Source: Desulfotomaculum sp. (GTDB taxonomy: Bacteria; Bacillota; Desulfotomaculia; Desulfotomaculales; Nap2-2B). From it: a stretch of DNA of 64,000 bases. Shown piece by piece: positions 28,567 to 38,643 of this stretch. Both the position numbers and the translations under genes were made by a program. The notes below the pieces were generated by a model that had not been told where the DNA came from, ran no database searches, and saw only the letters and a program-made list of their open reading frames with translations. Location: assembly GCA_003513005.1 (NCBI GenBank), contig DOTD01000073.1:70368-134367 (forward strand). Reading direction: 5' to 3'. Every line of letters starts with the position of its first letter. Within the stretch, counting starts at the first letter, position 1.

Positions 28567-30819
28567 TTACTTTTGTTCCTGTAGAACAAGATAGACTATT
28601 GGCGGAGCTCCAAAGATCATGGTTGTCGCGGCAGCCACTATCCCCGCGTCGTTGAAGATTAGAGCAACAATGCTTGCCGTAACAACACCGACAAATCCCT
28701 TGTATAAATCGGGGCGCTTCTTTCGTATCGTGGCCATAACACCCACAGGCCTGTAGAACAAAAGAGCAAGGCTTACCAGGCTGGCGATAAAAATCCGGGT
28801 CCAATATGTATACCTGATCAATTTCAGGTTCATTTCAGTTTTACGCACAATTATGTTTTGTATCTCCTGCCAGCCTCCGGATAAAATCAAGGACGCGTTT
28901 CGCCCGAAATGTGACTGGAGTTCGGCGGGCCTGAGCAGATCAATTGCCGGTATTACAGCCACCAGACCTATGATTATGACAGCAAGGTAAATGACGGTGC
29001 GCAGCTTGAACTTTACGTTGCAGAGCAGCAAAAAAGTAACCGCCAATGCGGCAACCGAGACGATAGCCCCGCCCATCTTGGAGCCCAGGGCTGGTGAGAC
29101 CAATACATAAACAGTGATCAGAAAGATTATACCAGTCATAACCAGCAGGGCTTTCCGGTAACGCTCAAACTTGCTCATCAAGGTTGTGCAGCCGATTATT
29201 AAAGAACCCATTAGCACTCCCATGTATTCGTTCCCAATCCCGTAAAAGCGTGCGCCGGCTATCGGGTCATAGCTCATTATCGAAGTCTTCTGAAGGGGCG
29301 CCCCAACGGCTGTATCCAGGATCAGCAGTCCGGCAGTGGCCAGGCTAAGAAAGATAAACGAACCGAGATTGTGCCGGCGCTCAAACCACCAGGCCAAACA
29401 GGTAATCCAGGCAGTCAGCAGGAACAGTTCCAGCGTCAAAACAGGAAATGAGGGCTGGGGTAAAAAAGCGAGCAGCAAATAAACAAGCGGAACTGCCATC
29501 ACGGATAATAAAAATGGCTGAAGCAGCCGGGCAGCTTTCCTATGGGTGAGGATAAAATAAAGACTGACCAGCAACAGGCCTATCTGGTAAACACAGTACC
29601 CCTTTTGAAAGATACTCCGCGCATCGTATGTCAGAGTCAGCTGCTTCTTCATAACGACAAGTTTGTTGAGCTGGTTTTCCGCTTTCACATAGAGCAGGAT
29701 TTGTCCGTTCATCCATTCGGGCTTTTCTAAACCGAGAAAGCCCAGGATTGTCGGAGCCAGGTCTGTATTCATTAATATTCCCTGTCTTTTAGTTGTCGGT
29801 GAGAACAAAACGCCTTCCCGCACCCCTGCGCCAACTGCTAAAATTGCAGAAAGGTAATCATTCTCTTCTCCGGCGCCTTTCCCCGGCGTAGGGGTAACAA
29901 TCAGCAAAAGATCCCTGTCCGGATCCAGGCGGTCAAGTGCTTTTCCAATAAACTGATCTATCCTTTGCATTGTCCGCTTACGTTCGGCAGCCCAGACCGA
30001 ATCGGACACATAATTACGAAATTCTTCCAGCCTGGACAGATCGCCTGTTTCAATTACTGTTAGAGCCGTATCACCGGGTAAACGGTCCATCTCCTGAAGA
30101 ACCCGGGCATAATTTGTACTATACCCGCCTGGAAAACGGTCGTCCATCTTTTCAAGCAGGGAAGCGCTTACATCACCATAGTCCACCATTCCGTAACGGT
30201 CCATGGCAACGGACAGAACCTCCCGGCGGAAGCCAATAGTAACATCCGAATTGCCGAGGACAGCTGTTTTTAAGCCCGCTTCGTGCAGACAATCGCCCAA
30301 AGCGCCCGGTACGGCGGGGTAAGGAAGTTCGCTGTTAAGCTGACCAAACCTGGTGATATCAAGCTGGACAACCGCCGAAGGAGGAACTTTTCTGCCCGTA
30401 CGCCTGTAGTATTCAAGCCCTGCAGGCCCGTTATCCTGCTCTTCTTTTGCGTTTAAGCCCATTGCAGACGTCCCTGTTGCTATGATATGTGAACCGGCTC
30501 CAATTGTAGCATATGTATTCTCCGAAAGAAGGTTATTACCGGCGGTATTACAGTTCATCAGGCTGATGGCGCCGTTTTGAATAATTTTATGAAAGCCGGT
30601 GAGTGAGGGATCAATGAGATCTTCTAAAACCATCCGGTCAACAATCACCATAACGACCTTGTTTTGCTTCGAAGGGCTGGATGTCAGGGGCCTGGCCGTG
30701 CCGTCTCCTGTGCCGGGACTTACGTTTTGCATTGCGGCGCCTGGCCATCCCAGGGCAGGAAAACCTGTCAGCAGGGAAATAAAAATCAATAGTACAATAG
30801 TGAGCTTACTCTTTTTCAT
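28567..30819 (-). CDS. Membrane protein with extracytoplasmic alkaline-phosphatase-fold domain
   Basis: The 750-residue protein has a signal peptide (about 1-25), an extracytoplasmic domain (about 50-390) and ten or so membrane helices (about 410-745). The soluble part resembles the alkaline phosphatase/phosphopentomutase superfamily: KVVMVIVDRMVLEDL at its start, IGAGSHIIATG, and near its end MNTDLAPTILGFLGLEKPEW. The usual DHG metal-ligand motif is not seen; the equivalent strand reads LLLIVTPTPGKG, so activity is doubtful. Glycosyltransferase neighbours suggest an envelope role such as glycan or teichoic-acid modification. I cannot name a function. Confidence 0.78.
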   Translation of the reverse strand: MKKSKLTIVLLIFISLLTGFPALGWPGAAMQNVSPGTGDGTARPLTSSPSKQNKVVMVIVDRMVLEDLIDPSLTGFHKIIQNGAISLMNCNTAGNNLLSENTYATIGAGSHIIATGTSAMGLNAKEEQDNGPAGLEYYRRTGRKVPPSAVVQLDITRFGQLNSELPYPAVPGALGDCLHEAGLKTAVLGNSDVTIGFRREVLSVAMDRYGMVDYGDVSASLLEKMDDRFPGGYSTNYARVLQEMDRLPGDTALTVIETGDLSRLEEFRNYVSDSVWAAERKRTMQRIDQFIGKALDRLDPDRDLLLIVTPTPGKGAGEENDYLSAILAVGAGVREGVLFSPTTKRQGILMNTDLAPTILGFLGLEKPEWMNGQILLYVKAENQLNKLVVMKKQLTLTYDARSIFQKGYCVYQIGLLLVSLYFILTHRKAARLLQPFLLSVMAVPLVYLLLAFLPQPSFPVLTLELFLLTAWITCLAWWFERRHNLGSFIFLSLATAGLLILDTAVGAPLQKTSIMSYDPIAGARFYGIGNEYMGVLMGSLIIGCTTLMSKFERYRKALLVMTGIIFLITVYVLVSPALGSKMGGAIVSVAALAVTFLLLCNVKFKLRTVIYLAVIIIGLVAVIPAIDLLRPAELQSHFGRNASLILSGGWQEIQNIIVRKTEMNLKLIRYTYWTRIFIASLVSLALLFYRPVGVMATIRKKRPDLYKGFVGVVTASIVALIFNDAGIVAAATTMIFGAPPIVYLVLQEQK

Positions 30820-30856
30820 TTTCTGATTTAAGTACCTTAATTTGTTTATTTTTAGA

Positions 30857-31996
30857 TTAAATTAAGCCTCTGTTTGAAAGGAGGTTCTTATATTCCTCTT
30901 CAACCTTGCGAACCATAACGGCTGCCGTGAATTTTTCTTTGACCAGAGCTTTGCCCGCCTGTCCTATGGCAGCGGCTCTATCGGGATCAGATAATAAAGA
31001 AGCCACTGCAATGGCAAGTCCGGCCGGGTCGGCCGGCTCAACAAGCAGGCCATTAACATTATCCCGGATAATTTCAGGAATGCCGCCCACCCGGGTGGCA
31101 ACCACCGGACGGCCGGCAGCAAGAGCCTCAAGTATGGTTAAAGGAAATCCTTCGGTCAGTGAAGAGAGCACGAAAACGTCAAAGGCAGGCAAAAGGTACG
31201 GAACATCATCCCTCTCACCTGTAAAAACAACCTTGTCCTTGATACCCAGCGACAACGCTTCTTCTTCCAGCTGCCGGTGAAGCGGCCCATCCCCGATGAC
31301 AACGAAATTAACATTGTAATCCTTGGCCAGCATAGCGGCGGCCTTTAAAAAATAAGTTACCCCTTTCTGGGAAGCTAGACGGGCAACCATGCCGACAACC
31401 TGTCCTGAAAGGGGAAGATCCAGGTTTCGCAGGGTAAAACAACGCATTACCTGTGTTTCAAACAATTCTGTTTCGATTCCGTTCTGAATTGTTACAACCT
31501 TGTCTTGATCAAGTTTTTCTCTTTTGATTAGTTCATCGCGCAAGGCTTCAGAAACAGTAATTAACCGGTCGGTATACCTGTTCAGCAGCCGTTCGGCAAA
31601 AGCAAACAAAGATTTCTTCCAGAAAGGCCACTCTTCATAAAAAATTGAATTGTGCACGGTTAAAAAGACAAGCGGAGTACCCGCCAATCTAGCCGCCACG
31701 CGTCCGGCAAGTCCGGCCTTTGAACTGTGCGCATGCAGAATAGTTATTCTCTCATCTTTTAAGATACTGACCAGTTGCTTTACAACACGTAAATCACTTA
31801 ACGGAGAAAGTTCACCCCGGATGGGCAGCTCAATGGTCTTAAAAGCTAATGAAGTCAAATCTCTGGCCATATATCCGGGACAAGCCACTATAGGATCAAA
31901 TAAATCCCTGTCACAGTGCCTTAAAAGGGAAAGCAGGTGGTTTTTCATCCCCCCGGCGGCTGGGCGAATCAAGTGTAAAATACGGAATTTCTTCAT
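30857..31996 (-). CDS. GT4-family glycosyltransferase
   Basis: Second GT-B glycosyltransferase in the window, 379 residues. Features: HLIRPAAGGMKNHLLSLLRH at the N-terminus (acceptor domain), LHAHSSKAGLAGRVAARLAG near 90, VGMVARLASQKGV (start of the donor domain) and LSSLTEGFPLTILEALAAG with the donor-binding glutamates. It lies 37 bases upstream of the phosphatase-fold membrane protein on the same strand, so the two probably act together on an envelope glycan. It resembles the GT4 at 7941-9095 but is clearly a different protein. Confidence 0.9.
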   Translation of the reverse strand: MKKFRILHLIRPAAGGMKNHLLSLLRHCDRDLFDPIVACPGYMARDLTSLAFKTIELPIRGELSPLSDLRVVKQLVSILKDERITILHAHSSKAGLAGRVAARLAGTPLVFLTVHNSIFYEEWPFWKKSLFAFAERLLNRYTDRLITVSEALRDELIKREKLDQDKVVTIQNGIETELFETQVMRCFTLRNLDLPLSGQVVGMVARLASQKGVTYFLKAAAMLAKDYNVNFVVIGDGPLHRQLEEEALSLGIKDKVVFTGERDDVPYLLPAFDVFVLSSLTEGFPLTILEALAAGRPVVATRVGGIPEIIRDNVNGLLVEPADPAGLAIAVASLLSDPDRAAAIGQAGKALVKEKFTAAVMVRKVEEEYKNLLSNRGLI

Positions 31997-32005
31997 CCGT
32001 TTCCT

Positions 32006-32194
32006 CTATTTTTCCAGGATAGCCTCTGTAGGACAGTTATGCAGAGCTTCAAGAGCATCACTTTCCAATTCCGAAGGGACTTCCTCCACTATGGTATATG
32101 CTTTTTCATCGCCATTCCAGTCGAAAACCAGCGGACAGATGTCTACGCAACTGCCGCAGCTGATGCATAACTCTTGATCTACATAGATCCGCAT
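32006..32194 (-). CDS. Single-cluster [4Fe-4S] ferredoxin
   Basis: A 62-residue electron carrier. Cysteines C10, C13, C16 and C54 (CISCGSC and NCPTE) match the four ligands of one [4Fe-4S] cluster of the Desulfovibrio/Thermotoga type; C20 is an extra cysteine in the usual place of a second-cluster ligand or disulfide. The rest is acidic, as expected. It lies nine bases before the GT4 gene; no partner oxidoreductase is adjacent, so its redox partner is unknown. Confidence 0.93.
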   Translation of the reverse strand: MRIYVDQELCISCGSCVDICPLVFDWNGDEKAYTIVEEVPSELESDALEALHNCPTEAILEK

Positions 32195-32275
32195 GATCTT
32201 TTTCCTCCCTCATTTCGGAATAACGAACTTATTATTTCATTATTGCAGCATCTTATGCCGCAAATATACAAATAT

Positions 32276-33742
32276 TTACCTTTTCTTAAGCCAGCAGACT
32301 GCCTTTTCCAGCCTTTCAACGCATTTTTCTTTACCCAGGGTAACCATTATATCAAACAGTCCCGGCCCCATTGTTTTACCGGAAAGAACAAGGCGCGTCG
32401 GATGTATCAAGGACCCGCCGGAAATATCGAGATTTTCTATTAAATTCCGGTAAGCCATTTCTACACCAGGCAGATCAAAGCAGGGGATCGTTTTAATTGC
32501 TTCCTTTCCTTGATCAAGCAATTCAGCCGTCCCTTCCCTGTTAAAAAACTTTTTTACTCCCTTTTCATCGTAGTCAAAATCATCTATGTAAAAATAAGAG
32601 GATGCGTCAGCCAGTTCAACTAGTGTGTGCACCCGGGTACGCACCACTTCGGAAACTTTTTTAATATAAGCGAATGTTTCTTCGTCCGGATCACCTTTAA
32701 TAAAACCGCGTGCCTGTAAAAACGGAACCACTTCCCGGGCAACTCTTTCCGGTTCGAACGAGCATAAATACTGCGCATTTAACCAGGTCAGTTTTTTTGT
32801 GTCATATATAGCCGCCGATTTAGAGATTGCTTCGAGAGAAAACAAATTGATGATTTCATTCACAGTCATCATCTCCCTGTCATCACCCGGCGACCAGCCA
32901 AGCAGGGCCAGATAATTTACCAGAGCCTCAGGAAAAAAACCGTCCAGGCGGAATTCATCAACACTCGTCGCTCCGTGCCGTTTAGATAGTTTGGAGCGGT
33001 CAGGCGCAAGAATCATCGGCACATGCGCGAAAACAGGTTCATTAAACCCGAGCGCCCTGTAAAGCAGTATTTGCTTGGGAGTGTTGGAAAGATGCTCTTC
33101 GGCGCGGATAACATGAGTTATGCGCATAAGACTGTCGTCTACAACACAGGCAAAGTTATAGGTTGGAAGGCCGTTTGACTTGACAATGATAAAATCATCC
33201 ATGGTCTTATTCTCAAACTCAACGGCGCCCCTGATTAAATCGTGCACTACTGTTGTGCCTTCCTGGGGCATTTTCACACGCAGTACGGGGCTGATACCCC
33301 TGGCTTCCCGTTCCAGCTGATCCTCCCGGCTAAGCAGGCGGCACCTTCCGTCATAGCGCGGCGCAAGGCCTTTTTTCTGCGCCTGTTCCCTCTGCTGGGC
33401 CAGCTCCGCCGGCGTACAGTAACATTTATAAACTGCGCCGCTCTTCAACAGGCGGTCTGCCTGGTCCCCGTATAAGCCAAACCTCTCCGACTGCCTGTAC
33501 GGACCTGATAAACCTGTTGAGCCCGGTCCTTCATCCCAGTTAAGGCCAAGCCAGTTAAGGCAGCTAAAAATACCCGCTTCAGCTTCCTCAAGGTTCCTTT
33601 CCAGGTCTGTATCCTCTAAGCGAAGGACAAAAACACCGCTGTTTTTTCTTGCAAAAAGCCAGTTAAACAGCGCCGTCCTTGCTCCCCCTATATGAAGGTT
33701 CCCCGTAGGGCTTGGCGCAAAACGAACACGAATTTGTTCCAT
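32276..33742 (-). CDS. gltX: Glutamyl-tRNA synthetase
   Basis: Charges tRNA-Glu (and, if the organism uses the indirect route, tRNA-Gln). The 488-residue class I synthetase has the HIGH-type motif PSPTGNLHIGGARTALFN (residues 10-27), the KMSKS-type motif KLSKRHGA near 255 and an alpha-helical anticodon-binding C-terminus. Position and length are typical of bacterial GltX. ATG at 33742. A tRNA-Glu(CTC) gene is in the same window near 62.8 kb. Confidence 0.97.
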   Translation of the reverse strand: MEQIRVRFAPSPTGNLHIGGARTALFNWLFARKNSGVFVLRLEDTDLERNLEEAEAGIFSCLNWLGLNWDEGPGSTGLSGPYRQSERFGLYGDQADRLLKSGAVYKCYCTPAELAQQREQAQKKGLAPRYDGRCRLLSREDQLEREARGISPVLRVKMPQEGTTVVHDLIRGAVEFENKTMDDFIIVKSNGLPTYNFACVVDDSLMRITHVIRAEEHLSNTPKQILLYRALGFNEPVFAHVPMILAPDRSKLSKRHGATSVDEFRLDGFFPEALVNYLALLGWSPGDDREMMTVNEIINLFSLEAISKSAAIYDTKKLTWLNAQYLCSFEPERVAREVVPFLQARGFIKGDPDEETFAYIKKVSEVVRTRVHTLVELADASSYFYIDDFDYDEKGVKKFFNREGTAELLDQGKEAIKTIPCFDLPGVEMAYRNLIENLDISGGSLIHPTRLVLSGKTMGPGLFDIMVTLGKEKCVERLEKAVCWLKKR

Positions 33743-33815
33743 AATACAGCTCCCTTAAACATATTTGCCAGGCACAATTATACTACCCTATAACTTTACC
33801 GTAAAGAAACTGTAT

Positions 33816-36800
33816 TTACAACCTGTATGGTCCAGCTCCAAAAAAGTACAAAAATTTTTCTTTGACAGGCAGCGTTAAGACAGATTGGGCAGCCCTGGCA
33901 TACATTTCAATTTGGATACGGTAGCGCCCCGCCAGTTCTTTCATCCTTTCCCAATTACCGGAGCTTATATAATCTGTTTTATAATCAATAACTACAAGGG
34001 CCCCCTCTTCCTCCAAAAGACAGTCAATAATGCCCTGAACTACAACTGTCTGCTCAACAAAGGCCGTGGATGCAGCCAGGCTTTTTTCGGACAGAGAATC
34101 ACCTTCAACAGAGCAGGGATATATCTCATGAGCAGGAACAGCTATAAGAAAAGGGGTTTCCCGGTATATTTTATTTGCCGAAAGCACTCTTTCGCCAAGC
34201 GGTGATTCAAAGAAAGCCAGAAGATGATCCGGATTTACAACATCGGCCTGGGCTTGCGTAAGTATTTCCCGTTTCTGCAAATCGGCGATTTGAGCACAGA
34301 TGCTTTCTCTTGTTAACTTTCCGTCCAGGTTCAGATGCCGCATAACCAGATGTACGGCGCTTCCCTTCTCCGCTCCGGTCAAGGCATTTGTCTTTTGCAA
34401 AAAATTCGGCCGCCTGGCGCCCTGACGGTGAGCTGCTTTCTCCTCCGGGGAAACAAGCTGCGAATTGTCCTCATCATTGTATAATGAATGTTCACTTAAG
34501 CCTGTTACGGTTAATTTTGCCGGTTTGACCGAGAAGCAGTTTAAAGGATAACGCCAGCCAAGCAGATGTTCTATTTTCTCTTCGTCTCCGCATTCCCCGC
34601 CCAGAGATTCGAGTTTCCGCACTTTTTCAAGTATCCCGGAGGACTGTGAAGCCGGTTCCTCTTCCACAACCGGTACTTTATAATCATCACCGCAGATTTT
34701 TACTTCCCAGCGGGAAAGATCATTAAGGGTATTCAAATCCAGGTTAAGGCCGGTAGTTTGATAAAGAGTTTCCGCATCATGGCGCCTGATCAGGGCGGCG
34801 CCCAGCAGGTCAAGAAAAGACCCGGCGGAAATCAAATATGGTTCAAAGGGCTGCTTTTCCTTGAAATCTCCGGCATTGGACCATTTTATAACTTCTTTCC
34901 GGAGATCGGAGACACGGCCGATTAAAATAAGCTTTTCACGGGCCCGTGTCATAGCAACATATAGAACCCGCAGTTCCTCCGCTATAGTTTCCATTTTGAG
35001 GGCAGCCTTTAGAGCCAGTTTCGGCAGAGTAGGGTAACTGTACCTGTCCGTCACATTGACGAGCTGTGGGCCGATGCCGAGCTTTTTATGAAGAAGGACA
35101 TTCCTGTTCAAATCCTGGAGATTAAACGGCCTGTCCAAGCTCACTACAAACACTACGGGAAACTCCAGACCCTTGCTCTTGTGGATGCTCATTATTCTGA
35201 CCACATCTTCGTTTTCCCCAAGCGCTCTTGCGGAACCGAGGTCGCGGTTATTCTGTTGAAGGCGCTCAATATATTTGAGAAAACGGTATAATCCCCGAAA
35301 AACAGTTCCTTCATACTGGCAGGCCCTGTCATAAAGGGCACGCAGGTTGGCCTGACGCTGATCCCCTCCGGGCAGTCCGCCGGCGTAATCATAATAACCG
35401 GTCTTACGGTATATATCGTGAATCAGGTCCGGTAAACGGCACTGGCGCGACATGGCACGCCATCGTTTCAGCATAGCCAAAAAAGCAACCAGCCTGCCGG
35501 ATAATTCATCCGAAGGCATCCCGGCGGCGGCCAGTACTGCGTCGTAGAAATCGCCTTCTTTCCGGCAAAGGCGTACTTTAGCCATTCCTTCAACCCCGAT
35601 ACCAACAAGGGGAGACCTTAAAACACCGGCTAAAGGTATATCCTGCCTTGGGTTATCTATCACAGAAAGCAGGGAAATGATTGTCTTTACTTCGGATGCC
35701 TGGAAATAACCTGTGGCAGATTCAGCATAAGCCGGAATACCTGCCGCACTAAATTCTTCAAGAAATATTCCTGCCGTCTGTATGGTACTCCGCATCAAAA
35801 CAGCCATATCCCTGTATGATAGATTTTTGCCTTCCCGTCTCGCTTCAGCAATCATTTCCTTGATCCTGCCGGCAACATACCTTGCTTCAACCCGCCTTCC
35901 TTCAATTCCCTCAAAAGATTCCCAAACGGTATCTTCCTGTAATTCTCCGCCAATGCTTTCCCCGCTTGTTTCCAATACATCTTCGTCATCAGGTAATTCA
36001 ACAGTATTTGGGTTGGAATTAAGGAGATGGAACTCGATGGCGTCGTTTAAAAAGAATGGTGTCAGCTTTTCGGACGGACGGGTCGCGCCAAATTCGAGCG
36101 GGCTTTTACTGTAATCAATTTCGCCGACGCCTGGCGTCATCATCAGCGTAAAAATAAAGTTTACACCGTCAATTATGTTTTTCGTGCTCCGCATGTTGTT
36201 CGTTAAGCAAAGGTTTATCCCGGAATTACAATTATCTATCTGACAAGTTTCGCTTTCTAAAAAAGCAAACACATTCTGCCTGGCTTGAAAAAGCCCGGGT
36301 TCGGCCAGCCTGAACCTGTAAATGCTCTGTTTTACATCGCCGACCATAAAAAGATTTGACCCTCTGGCGCTCTGACGGGAAACCAGGTTTAAAACAGCGT
36401 CCTGGACCTCATTAATATCCTGATACTCGTCTACCAGCACATGGTCAAAACGCTCCTGCAGCTTAAGGGCAACTTCCGACGGAACCAGATCACCCGGCTC
36501 GTTCCCCGGAGCGCTTAAAATCTGGAGCGCGTACTGCTCCAGGTCGCTGAAATCAACAACGCCCTGGGCTTTTTTAACCTGCCGGTATACTTCATCGAAA
36601 TCCAGAACCAGTTTAACCAGCTCGTTAACCAGAGGAGCAACAGTTTCCAGTTCGGAAAGATATTCGCCGGGTTCCCGCGAGAAAAACTCCTCAGCCAGAC
36701 TTTTTAAATTCCTTTTGCCCCTCTCCCGCAATACTTTAACCTGTTTCTTCAGTTCCTCGCCGACATCCTTAGCAGCGCGGCTGAAAGGTAAAAATTGAAT

Positions 36801-37643
36801 CTCCTGAAAAGCTTTGTGCAGCTCCGCCCAGGAAAGGCTGCAGCAGCGGATAAGATTATTAATATTAACCAAATCATCCTGCAAGGCGCCGAAATACCCG
36901 CGGGGACCGTCAGGTTTTAAACATAATTCAGCCGCTCTTGCCGTGAACTGGAGGATTGTTTTAAGCCGGCAGGACAGATAATTTTTTAAAACACTTATCC
37001 AGGGAAGGTCTTCAAGATCCGTATCCGCAGAGGGATAAAAGCTTTTAACGGCTGTCTTAAGCCAGTTTTGCGGATTGGGCGTGCTCCGGGCAAAATCATA
37101 CAGGCGTAAAACCAATCCCTGAAGTTCACTGTCATCACGGGAACCCCCGTAGCAGTCAACCAAACTGGTAAAGATCGAATTTTCCTTGCTGTCATAGCGC
37201 AATTCAAACAGCTCTTCGCAAGTTGCCGCCCTGAGCAGGGCGGCTTCATCCTCCCCGAGTACGCGTATCGCAGGATCAAGCCCTATTTTAAAAAAGTTTT
37301 GTCTGATCAGGTCAAGACAAAAAGAATGTAATGTACCAATCGAAGATTTATTGATCAGCTGCAATTGGCGCCGCAGACGCATGGAAAAAGGCTTTCTGTC
37401 AAGCTCATCAGCCAACGCCTGGCTTATTCTGCCGCGCATCTCGGCAGCGGCGGCGTTTGTAAATGTGACGACAAGCAGACGGTCCAGATCAACGGGGTTT
37501 TCCTGATTGACAATCAAGTTGATAATCCGTCCGACTAGGACCGAAGTCTTGCCTGTCCCCGCCGAGGCGGAAACCAGGACATTGCAGCCGGTTGTATTTA
37601 TGGCGAGTTTTTGTTCCTCAGTCCAGTTAATGCCGGCAGACAA
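33816..37643 (-). CDS. addA: Helicase-nuclease subunit AddA
   Basis: 3'-5' UvrD-like helicase plus nuclease subunit of AddAB, which resects double-strand breaks for RecA. The 1275 residues show Walker A SASAGTGKT (25-33), motif II VDEYQDINEVQ near 410, NMRSTKNIIDGVNFIF, the later helicase motif VRIMSIHKSKGLEFP and the RecB-type nuclease core VVIDYKTDY near the C-terminus. TTG at 37643 is preferred with GGGGAT seven bases upstream. It is the last gene of an operon in which three genes separate it from addB. Confidence 0.96.
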   Translation of the reverse strand: MSAGINWTEEQKLAINTTGCNVLVSASAGTGKTSVLVGRIINLIVNQENPVDLDRLLVVTFTNAAAAEMRGRISQALADELDRKPFSMRLRRQLQLINKSSIGTLHSFCLDLIRQNFFKIGLDPAIRVLGEDEAALLRAATCEELFELRYDSKENSIFTSLVDCYGGSRDDSELQGLVLRLYDFARSTPNPQNWLKTAVKSFYPSADTDLEDLPWISVLKNYLSCRLKTILQFTARAAELCLKPDGPRGYFGALQDDLVNINNLIRCCSLSWAELHKAFQEIQFLPFSRAAKDVGEELKKQVKVLRERGKRNLKSLAEEFFSREPGEYLSELETVAPLVNELVKLVLDFDEVYRQVKKAQGVVDFSDLEQYALQILSAPGNEPGDLVPSEVALKLQERFDHVLVDEYQDINEVQDAVLNLVSRQSARGSNLFMVGDVKQSIYRFRLAEPGLFQARQNVFAFLESETCQIDNCNSGINLCLTNNMRSTKNIIDGVNFIFTLMMTPGVGEIDYSKSPLEFGATRPSEKLTPFFLNDAIEFHLLNSNPNTVELPDDEDVLETSGESIGGELQEDTVWESFEGIEGRRVEARYVAGRIKEMIAEARREGKNLSYRDMAVLMRSTIQTAGIFLEEFSAAGIPAYAESATGYFQASEVKTIISLLSVIDNPRQDIPLAGVLRSPLVGIGVEGMAKVRLCRKEGDFYDAVLAAAGMPSDELSGRLVAFLAMLKRWRAMSRQCRLPDLIHDIYRKTGYYDYAGGLPGGDQRQANLRALYDRACQYEGTVFRGLYRFLKYIERLQQNNRDLGSARALGENEDVVRIMSIHKSKGLEFPVVFVVSLDRPFNLQDLNRNVLLHKKLGIGPQLVNVTDRYSYPTLPKLALKAALKMETIAEELRVLYVAMTRAREKLILIGRVSDLRKEVIKWSNAGDFKEKQPFEPYLISAGSFLDLLGAALIRRHDAETLYQTTGLNLDLNTLNDLSRWEVKICGDDYKVPVVEEEPASQSSGILEKVRKLESLGGECGDEEKIEHLLGWRYPLNCFSVKPAKLTVTGLSEHSLYNDEDNSQLVSPEEKAAHRQGARRPNFLQKTNALTGAEKGSAVHLVMRHLNLDGKLTRESICAQIADLQKREILTQAQADVVNPDHLLAFFESPLGERVLSANKIYRETPFLIAVPAHEIYPCSVEGDSLSEKSLAASTAFVEQTVVVQGIIDCLLEEEGALVVIDYKTDYISSGNWERMKELAGRYRIQIEMYARAAQSVLTLPVKEKFLYFFGAGPYRL

Positions 37644-37665
37644 ACGGCATATCCCCTTTTTACAA

Positions 37666-38643
37666 CTAATTGACGATACCGGTTACAAAAGGCGCCAGTT
37701 CCGCATCGCCGGCAAGCTCCTGAAGGAGTTTCTGCTCCGCGTTATTCAGTTTCTCTTTACTCTCTTTACTCTTCAGTTCACGGATGCGTTCCAACTTTTT
37801 ATATTTGTTGTAATAATCTATGGTATCCCGTAAAAAATCCAGCGCTGCCTTTCCGCTCTGGCCCTTGCCGTTAAGCTCGGCGATTAGCTTGGCGGCCTTC
37901 TGGTCGATTTCCATTAAAGGCTGGCCGTGATATTCCCGTTCAACTTCCAGCACAGTGTAGCTGGCGCCTTCAAAGACACTTTGATCGGGATTCAATACGG
38001 TCAGATTGCTGTTCAGCGACAATCCTTCCCCGACCGGTTTGTTAAAGCATATAAAATAACCGGGCTGCAGTAGTTTATGGCCCTTTTCCGGTTCTACAAC
38101 TTCCAGCGTCAAACGCTCATCAATTATCCGATCGTGGTTATTGATGTTTTCAACCAGTGTTAAAAGAGCGGAGGATCCGAAAGAAACAGAAGCCGCATAC
38201 GGCGCAAGGTGAGGAAAGGTTACGGCGACGCTTTTCGACACATTGCTGACCGCCTCGATTAAGCCAGGATCAATGCCGTCCATGTCATAGACCTGGATCC
38301 TGAGGATTAACATATTTTTTTTCACATTAAAATCCCGGATCGTCAAAACAACATCATTGAAGAAATCTCCCTGCCAGCCCTTTTCAACATTTTGCTGTAA
38401 AAAGTGAAGGCGCTGAACAGGCGGCTCATTTCCAAACTGCGATGTAGTCACTATGGCGACGTCGTTTTTATCCCAGGGCAGCCAATCATATTTTTCCAGG
38501 ATCATCACGCCGCGTACCCGCACAGTCAGCGGCTGGGCATTCCCGAAAACAGAAGAACCGTCAAAAAGCCGGTCAAGACGGTCTGACAAGGCCACCGACT
38601 CACCAATCCGGGAAGGAGCGCACATCCATCTAATATCCGACAT
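37666..38643 (-). CDS. Unrecognised 325-residue protein between ADP-ribosylglycohydrolase and addA
   Basis: No family recognised. It is soluble, without signal peptide or membrane helix. Residues about 35-215 look beta-rich, alternating hydrophobic and polar strands; LTIRDFNVKKNMLILRIQVYDMDG recalls the strand-loop-strand edge of C2-like sandwiches, with acidic residues in the loop. Residues 250-320 are helical and charged (KYKKLERIRELKSKESKEKL). ATG at 38643 overlaps the stop of the upstream gene as TGATG, with GGAAG upstream, implying translational coupling; an in-frame TTG at 38646 is less likely. Its stop is 22 bases before addA. The context (AddAB, Dam, ADP-ribose hydrolase) suggests a DNA-related role, but this is inference. 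Confidence 0.82.
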   Translation of the reverse strand: MSDIRWMCAPSRIGESVALSDRLDRLFDGSSVFGNAQPLTVRVRGVMILEKYDWLPWDKNDVAIVTTSQFGNEPPVQRLHFLQQNVEKGWQGDFFNDVVLTIRDFNVKKNMLILRIQVYDMDGIDPGLIEAVSNVSKSVAVTFPHLAPYAASVSFGSSALLTLVENINNHDRIIDERLTLEVVEPEKGHKLLQPGYFICFNKPVGEGLSLNSNLTVLNPDQSVFEGASYTVLEVEREYHGQPLMEIDQKAAKLIAELNGKGQSGKAALDFLRDTIDYYNKYKKLERIRELKSKESKEKLNNAEQKLLQELAGDAELAPFVTGIVN

